Below the pieces are notes generated by a model. The model saw nothing but the letters and a program-made list of their open reading frames with translations, was not told the origin of the DNA and did no database searches. Of a DNA stretch of 64,000 bases, positions 47,201-56,200 are shown one piece after another. Source of the DNA: Echinometra lucunter (Eukaryota; Echinodermata; Echinoidea; Camarodonta; Echinometridae). Within the stretch, counting starts at the first letter, position 1; each line of letters begins with the position of its first letter. The stretch covers positions 3,494,114 to 3,558,113 of the forward strand of contig CM057156.1 of the NCBI GenBank assembly GCA_029962745.1. Reading direction: 5' to 3'. The translations under genes were made by a program, and so were the position numbers.

Positions 47201-50200
47201 ATTACATTTATGTTAGTCAGAAATCAGGAATTAATTTTCAACATACTCATAAACATTTTAATATTGTAAGCCTCAATTCCTCCAGCTTTTTGGTCTTCTT
47301 AGTCAGACCATAAAATAAACCAAATGGATTATAATTTCAGTATAATTGTAATGAATATAATAATATAGAATATTTAGGAACGCTAAAAATGATAAATACC
47401 ATAGCACGTACAAATAGAAATACATGAAGAGAGAACAAAAAATAGATAGATCACGTATATCACTGTTGAAAAAGTAAGTTTTGAGAGACCTTTTGAAGGA
47501 GGTAATACTGCCAGCTTCCCTTATTGAAAGTGGGATGCCGTTCTGAGCCTTAGACGCGGCCACCGCAAAACGTTTTTCAGCTGATGAGAGTCTGGATTTG
47601 GGAATATTAAGTGTACATGTGGCAGTGATTGAGTGATTGAAAGAGATGTCAATCATATTTTTTTTTTCAATTTCATTCATCCCTGTGAAGAAGAGGAAAG
47701 AAGACACTGCAATACCATCCTGTCTTGATACTCATTCAGCTGACTGGACACCCAAGTCTAGAGGTCCAAGAGAGCTACTCTATGATGTACAAAGAACAGT
47801 TCAACCTGTATATCGACTAGAGAGTGAAGAGGTAAACAATTGAATTGAAATTAACATTTATTTCCTTCTCATCAGTATACAATGTTAAAAAACGAGGTAT
47901 ACATGTGGAACAATGCGGTAAACATAGAGTACAATACAGTAAATAATTCAGAAAATAGGTGAAAACCCCAAAAGCAAAACTTGTGTTGGGAATGCCTATA
48001 AAAAAAATACTGAACGAACATTATAAATATATGAAATCATGCATTTTTGAGCGTGTTAAGCATTTTATAGAACATTGTATTTCTTTCTGAAAGTCCCCAT
48101 ATGATTAAAGGGATTTCATTTCCTTTAAGTGAAAGTTTGTTGAATTTGTCAGAAGTCATTATTTCTTATGTATTCTTTAAAGATGATTCTCATCTTCATG
48201 TTTCTAGGAGAGTTCAGCATTGAAGGACATGATTGACAGCCTCCTGTCAAACTGCTGCGTCGCTAAAGCCCACCAACTAGCCGCCCACTTTGGCCACACC
48301 CACACTGACCTATCCATAACACTAGCATGCCTTCAACTCATGCAAGGCAGGATCAGACCAGAGGGCATTGACCCTGACCTGAGGTCACTGGTCAAGGTCA
48401 CGACCAGCAAACCCAGGCTGTCCAGACGACCCAGTAATTTGACTCTTCTAGGACCTCCATCAGGGGTGTATGGGGGCAGGTCAAAGAAACAACTTAGCAG
48501 AACACCAAGTGGTAAGTCACCAAGATGGATGCAGACACTTCAGACAGGATACAGTAAAGCAAATAATCACCGTTGCTGAAGGTGAACTATCACTTCCGAG
48601 GCCATCGGGATTTAGCTATCTTTCCAAAGCAAAGCTGAGGAAAGATAGGGTGTACATTCAGATTGCCGAGGAAGTGATAGTATGTCTCATTACCTGAAAC
48701 CAAAAGGTGATTATTTGCTTACTGTACCCTGTCTGAAGTGTCTGTCATTATATGGTTATGGTTGTAATAATAACTTAAGAACAGTTTAACCCATAGAAGT
48801 ACAGAGCTTTTTAAAGGTTTAAATTAATCATCTTCAATCCTCAAATTGGCAACAAATATTTTTTTTTTTCCACTCTTACATAATTTGAAAAAAATAAATA
48901 TAGATATAACATGAACCAAAATGAATTATGATTGCAAAATTTAAAGCTGAAACTGCCAATTTGAACAGGGAAATAGTGATTATATAATATTCTTTGCGTT
49001 GCCAATTTAAAGAGTTCAGTGATTAGTAACATTTAAACTGCTGTAGCTCGAAAACGGACAACATACTGCACTGGGAATGGACTCAAAACTTTCAGTGAAT
49101 TTTTCTCTTCCTGCTCATGTATAATGTGTAATGCCCAGCATTCTTGATCAGCAGATACTGCCAAAGCGTCTCCTAAAGGAGACACTGTACCTCTACGGGT
49201 TAATGGATCAACTTCAAACTTTGCATACATTTATTTTGAATGCCTAAATATGCATGTTCGGTCATACAATCCATGACTTTACATGCAGTAATTGCATTGA
49301 CAATAGTATTTTAGCTCATACCATAGAGTAATAACTCTTTGATTAAATTCTCCAATGAGAAGTTACGAAAATTCAGCAGGAATGTGTGATATATTCCAGA
49401 TCTTGCAAAGGGCGGAGGCATTAATTTTGACTGTGCACAGTCGAGGATCCATCTAGTTCGGATTTATTTTCACAATCTTAAACCTGTCTGTATCTTAACC
49501 CATTGCCTAAGGGAAATAGAATGGCCTTGTATTAAGTCCATGGAGAATTAAAGAATTCAGTAGTCACCATGTTAAGACTCATATTTATGTACATGTACCA
49601 TGTGTGATATCATGTTCACAGGCTGTGGTACCAAAAAGGATTGCTGTTAATTGTGTAAATCCATTGAACACTCAGCCTGAGATAACTCGGACAGGGATCT
49701 ATGAAAAACGTGTGTTATACTGAAATCAAATCATGTTTAACCCATTCATGACAGGAATTATTTAAAGCCTAATTTGATCAGCTATTATTCTTCAAGTTGG
49801 CAACACCAACATTTTTCTTTTATTGCTACATTTTTCTTATAAAACATCATGTATCTGAAATAAATGTAAATTGACAGAATGTATGATGAGAAGTCATAAA
49901 GTTGCCAATTTGCAGGGAAAAACGGTAATTTTAACATTTTCATCTCATTGCCAATTTAAGGATTTTAATGCTTATTTTCCTTTAAAAAATTTTCAGCATC
50001 AAACAGCAAATACTGATGCAACGAAAATGGACACAGTATGTGTAGAATTTTTTGCTCCTTCTGCTCATGTATTTGGTATGATTTTTAGAGCTCTGCATCA
50101 AAAGTTATTAGACGAAACCACAAAAAGTGGACCTCTGTCACAAATGGGTTAACAGGTTAATTTTTTTGTTTACAGTGGCCAGTCTAGGTGTCAATCAGGA

Positions 50201-53200
50201 GTTGAGTTCAGCTCAGGATGATGATGTATTGACCATCATGGAAGCTCTAGCTGACCATACATCAGCTGCCAGGACATGCTGCGACCGTATCATCAATATC
50301 TACAGGATCTCACAGGTAAGTCTGTAACCACTTCTGGGGGTCTTTCACAAAGAGTTATTAGTTAAAGGTAGTAGCCCACATTTGCAAGTGGCACCCAATC
50401 TGCACAAAAGTTTTACTTTAGTTTGCTTTAAGCCACAGAAAAACACTTGTAAAGTTTAAGATCCCAGTACATTCCCGTTCAGGATTGAGAAGGAAATATT
50501 CAACACAAATTTTCTTTTTTTTTCTTTGTTTTGTAAAGGCGTCTTCCTGACGCTTTAAGAGTAAAACCATTCGTTTTTCACTTATTCTTTGGAATATTGT
50601 TGTAAATTTGATAACATGATAGTTTTACATAAATATCTGTCATTTAGAATTGAAATTGGTGTATTTCTCTTCAAATTCTGAAACAATGTTGTGTAAATGT
50701 GGTCTACTACCTTTAAGTTGGACTTAAAGTCACGATTAAGTTCCTAGTTGCGTGCTGTATATTACGCATCACCACACTGGTCAGATCATGCTCAGGGGAC
50801 ACGCACTATTGGGAAGTCTATCAATGAGATTACGTGTTAAATACTGGATGCACATTGGTGCTGACGCATGACTCTAAGTCAAACTTAACTCGTTGTGAAA
50901 CACCCCCCAGGAGTAAGAATAGGAATCAAGTCACAAGCAGTAGCTTCCTCTGCACTATTAGCAGTTCTGTAGGGAAACAAAATATTTCCCTTTGAACTAC
51001 GAGACTGACTTATATGTTGATTACTGAAAATCATACGATTTTATGAAATTATATGAACTACTTAGTTGGCGCATTACAGGAAATCATTAAAAAGATGTCT
51101 TTACCCATAGCACTATAATATCTACTATCGTTAGGCAATGCTATAATCATTTCCTAGTATGCTATGTCGTGGTTATCTGTTATGGTTATTGTCATCGTCA
51201 AATAATACTCTTTAGAAACGTTTCAAGTCAGAAGTGGATTAAAAGTTTCTTTAGATGTTTTTAGCCTGTCCTTCTTATGTTACCATATTGGCTCTGATTT
51301 ATCATTTTTGTTCACAGGTTTTAGATAAGCCATATGACTTGTTGATCAAGCAAGTTCCTTTCACATCGGTTAAAGCTCTTCTGCAGTCAAGCCATCCTGA
51401 CCGTTATCTACTAGCCAAGGATTTCATCAGGGCAAATAACCTGGCCGACAATGAGGTATGGTGTGCTGGGGATAGATGGAGGGATGAACAGATTAGAAGG
51501 AGGGACGGATGGAGGGGAGGGGAGGGAGGGAGGGAGGGAGAGAGGAAGGGAGGGAGGGAGGGAGGGAGTTCCTTTCACATCGGTTAAAGCTCTTCTGCAG
51601 TCAAGCCATCCTGACAGTTATCTACTAGCCAAGGATTTCATCAGGGCAAATAACCTGGCAGACAATGAGGTATGGTATGCTTATGGAGAGTGGGACAGAT
51701 TAGAAGGAAGGAGGGGAGGGAGGGAGGGAGGAAGGGAGGGAGGGAGGGAGGAAGGGAGGGAGGGGAGGGGAGGGGAGGGGAGGGGTGGGGAGGGGAGAGG
51801 AGGGGAGGAAGAGAGGGAGGAAGAGAGGGAGGGAGAGAGGGAGGGAGAGAGGGAGGGAGGAAGGAAGGGAAGGAGGGAAGGAGGAAGGGAGGGAGGGAGG
51901 GAAGAAGGAAGGGAGGGAGAGGGGAGGAAAGGTTGGGAGGGATTGATAGAGAGAGGGATAGGTGGAGGGACAGAGGGAGTGATAGAAAGAGAAGCTATCC
52001 TGATATGAATTGGCCAATGGTTTCATTAGGGCCAACAACCTTGCTTGTGATGAGGCATGGAAGTATGAGTAGCATTATCATAGTGATGTATGGCTTGTTT
52101 TGCTAATGAGGAATTACCTGAAGGCAAAAAAAAAAAGAGACTAGTAAGAAAGAAAATATCAAAAGGAAAAATCACAGGCCAAAAAACAACGATGTCATTT
52201 CTAATTCATGTAGGATTGTGTTGCAGTTTTTAAGCTCTGGTCTTGGTGAAATCTTTTGCCGATTGTGTTATGAATTTTCTTTTGTTATCTCTTTATAGGT
52301 GGCAAACTTCTTATCAGATGTTGTAATGACTGGATTGCAACAGAAAATCAAGAGAAGAAAGGAGAGTATGTATTCTAGATTGTTATATATACATGTATTC
52401 ATGATTTACACTAAAGAAGATTTATGCTGGTCTGTGAAGATTTAAACAGAACATAAGCAGTGAAAAATATTCTTAGCTGTGTGATGAAAAAGAAAAATGC
52501 TATTTAGTAAAAAGCTTTGTCATGAAATTTTGAAATCTCTGCAACCTGTCACTGACACAGCCACTTTCATCATAAGGTCCCTCACCAGAGCAGGCAGCAT
52601 TCATGAGCCTAGCTAAACTAAGATCCAGCTGTATCTTCTCTGATATACCATTCTCCATTGGAAGGTTTTTGCCCTGAGCAGATGGAGAGTTTAACTTCCA
52701 TGAGAGTGGCTAAACAGTTGAGGCATCCAGCTTATCTTCTCATCATTATTGTTAGGTTCCCTGACATGCCCCCCCCCCCTGAAGGCCATTCTCCAGTGCA
52801 TACAGAGAATGTAGTTTTCATAAGCTTGCCTAAACAGTGTAGATATCCAGCTTATCTTCTTGTCATCACTTCCAGGTTCCTTGACACGCCCTCCTGCAGC
52901 TGAGGGCCCTTCTCCTGAGCGGATGGAGAAAGCAGCTTTCATGAGCCTAGCTAAATTATGCAAGGATCCAGCTTGTCTGGGAACTAGACTATTAGACGAG
53001 GCCACACAGATAGCCCAATCGGATTTAAGCACCACAAGACCAGGTGAGAAAAAAATGTAAAGGATGTGCTGAATTCATTAGTTTAATTACCAGTATTATA
53101 TAAGTGGATAACATGAAAAAAAACATATATCTATGTGGTAAAGAATATACATGTATTTGTTTTAACTAGAGCTGTTACATTGTTACATTATGCCCCAGTA

Positions 53201-56200
53201 TTGAAAAGAGAATATGATAACCAATCTATTAACAATTTCATTTTGAAATGTGCAAAGACACCCATGTGTGGATAAAAGTCAGTGATGGAATGATTATTTA
53301 TTACACAGAATGCGATGAAAATAAATACATGTAGATAGAAGACAGTTCATACTCTGAGAGACATAAGAGAGCGGGGAAGAAAAATATCAGCTTTAGAACT
53401 TGCAATGGGGCCGAATTTTATGTACTAGTATTTAATACAACTTTCATACATTTGATGATGGAAAGTGATTTAAATGATACATTATTTCATATTTCACAAA
53501 GTGAAAGTTCTATGATATAAACAATTTCCAAGAGGAAATTTTCACACATGTGAGACGAAAACTACATATATGATGAAAACTAGGTACACTGTATTATGGG
53601 TTTAGAGTCATATGCGTCACTCTTACTCTTTGTGTACCTGATCAACAGCCTTGACTCTAGAGGTGGAGCTTATTGTCCGATCTCACGACTGCTTCACACT
53701 CAGTTGTAACATGGAAGGCATTGCATCAGTCCTCAGAGCCTGCTGTGACTGCTGTAGCGCCCTCGCTCAGACCGAGGAATTTGGTCTCATGGTAAGAAGA
53801 CTGAATATGCATAAGATCTAATTTGTATTTAGCATGGTCAAGTCTTTCATGTCCAGCTAGTAGTTCATAGGTACAACCAAGGCCACGTAAGTCAACATTA
53901 AGTTTAAGGTTTAAACGATTTTTGGTTCTGCCTTATGTTGAGTGAAAATGGATTAATAAGAATTCCACTTTGAAAGGCAATTATTTTTAAAACCTATCAC
54001 AAGCAGATTAGTCAGCCAACTTCTACAATTGAACAGGAAAGTTAAAAAGTTTGATCACTTTAAGACAGTCAAGTTAAAGTAAATATCTTTGTCCCATGCT
54101 AATAATAACTGACATGTATATCTATATTATAGACATGTTTTTATCAAATTGATGATCCAACTCTGACTGGTTTGTCTGTTGACAGATGTAAGAAGGTTCA
54201 GTGAAATATCATACATGTACATCTTTAAGATCTCAAGAACACTATAGATATACATGTACATTGATTACTAGTAATCTCAATCTGTTCTGTTTCCATTGTG
54301 ATAGGTTCGTCTGCTGATAGGTGTGAGAAGGTTCAGTGAGATGACCTACATCTTTGAGATCTTGAGAGCTAACCATCAGATGGATGCACTACTCAAGAAA
54401 GGAGCTAATGTGAGCATCATATGATTATTACTTTGATAGATACATGTAGATAGATGAAAAGAAGGAGAGAGAGAGAGAGAGAGAGATGTGTGAAGATGAT
54501 AGATATAAGAAAGTTCAGTGCACATTTTTGAGATCTTGAGAGCTACATGTAATCATCAGATGGTGCACTGCTCAAGAAAGGAGCGAATGTGAGCATCACA
54601 TGATTATTATTATGTCAATGATCAAACATGCTTACTCAATCGTTATTCTCCAAACACCTGTTCTCATTAAGCTGCACATGATCAGAAGGGGATGACAGTC
54701 ACTGCACTTATGTAAATTAAAACCAGTGGTGGAACTCATATTTCAAAGGGCTTGTAACTGTTGGTAGTCCATGCATAATAAGTCCACGGTCATTCTAACA
54801 TCAAATCTTCGTGTGTGTTGTATATCTAGGATGACAAACTGAAAGTGGCCTTGCTGGACTTCTTGAAGCGATGTGACCCACCTGACACCGAGGCTTACAG
54901 CATTGTTGCTCTCAAGTTTGAGATGCATAGAGAAGTAGCCAGTCTTCTAGAGCAAGATGCAAAGGATAGACTGAGAACACTCAAGTCTAGGACCATGGGT
55001 AAGTCATTGTTGTTGTTATCATCACAGTTCAATTCTCCCTGTTGCATATCGCTTTCTGAATCCCAACTCTGGTGATGCTCTAATTTTGGGGCATGTTGAT
55101 TAGATGATTTTTGGGGAAGGGTACTTCTGGTGCACACAGCTGTGATTTTGATCGCCATTGACAATGTTTTGATGGATGCATTCATCCTGGCAAAAAGTCA
55201 CACTTTATCCCATATTCCAGCAAATAATTGTGTTTTCATAGATTTGCTATAGAAATGAGATTCTGCTACCGAAGAATTGTTCAAAATCGCTGAAGATTTG
55301 ATGTCATCAGAGCAAATAATCATGCGCGAAGACAAGCAAGGCATTAATTGAACGCATGCTGTGATTACACAATTATACCAGAAGTACATGTTAAAGCGCT
55401 GAACACCCATGTTCTTGATATCACTAGCGATTGCCAATACCAATTAATATCAGCTACATGCAATAGGGAGAATTGTGTAGTGTTGTATAGACCATGTACA
55501 TGGGACTACACTTTTTTATTTTGCTCAGAATGTACTGCATACTTTGCAATTCTTCCTTAGATCAGAAAGATGCATATTCAAAGTCTCTTATCTTTTCTTC
55601 AAGAAGACTTCTGAGATATGCCCAAAGTATAACCTTTATACTGATTCATTATTATTTCTTAGCATTTTACATAAAACTTGCCTTTCTCTGAGATATGTGG
55701 GATCTTGTCCCTTACCTTTTCAGGGTTTATATTGATCAGATTGATGACAAGGTTGAATGTTTCTGGATATTTAGATACATATAAAGGCAGTTTGGTTATT
55801 TATTGATCTTTCTTTAATGAATAATTCAGTCTAGCTAACATAAATCAATCAATAATAAGAATATGGGACCATTTAGCTACTTGAGCAAACTTTTTTGTAG
55901 TAGTCCATGTTAGCTGTCATGATTTTCAATCAGTTAGCAGATTCTGTATAACGTTCTTTGTTCCTCCTTGTACCGTAATACAGACACCAACATCGAAATC
56001 CAGAACATTCTTGAGAATGTCTTACATGACTTTACCAATGCTGCCAAGAACTTTGCCAAAGTAAGTGACCTCCCTCATTATATAACAGTACTTCCCATTA
56101 TTAATACAGGGGAGAATAGGGGTATTCACTGACACAAAGACCAGGGGAGCGTTTCATGAAGAGTTTTGTTGGTGAAAATCAGCAACAAATGTTACAAGCT

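Noticed and set aside
51451..52106. Long open frames rich in Gly, Arg and Glu
   Set aside because: They are translations of GGGA microsatellite; no start context or conservation, and they run over known intron sequence.
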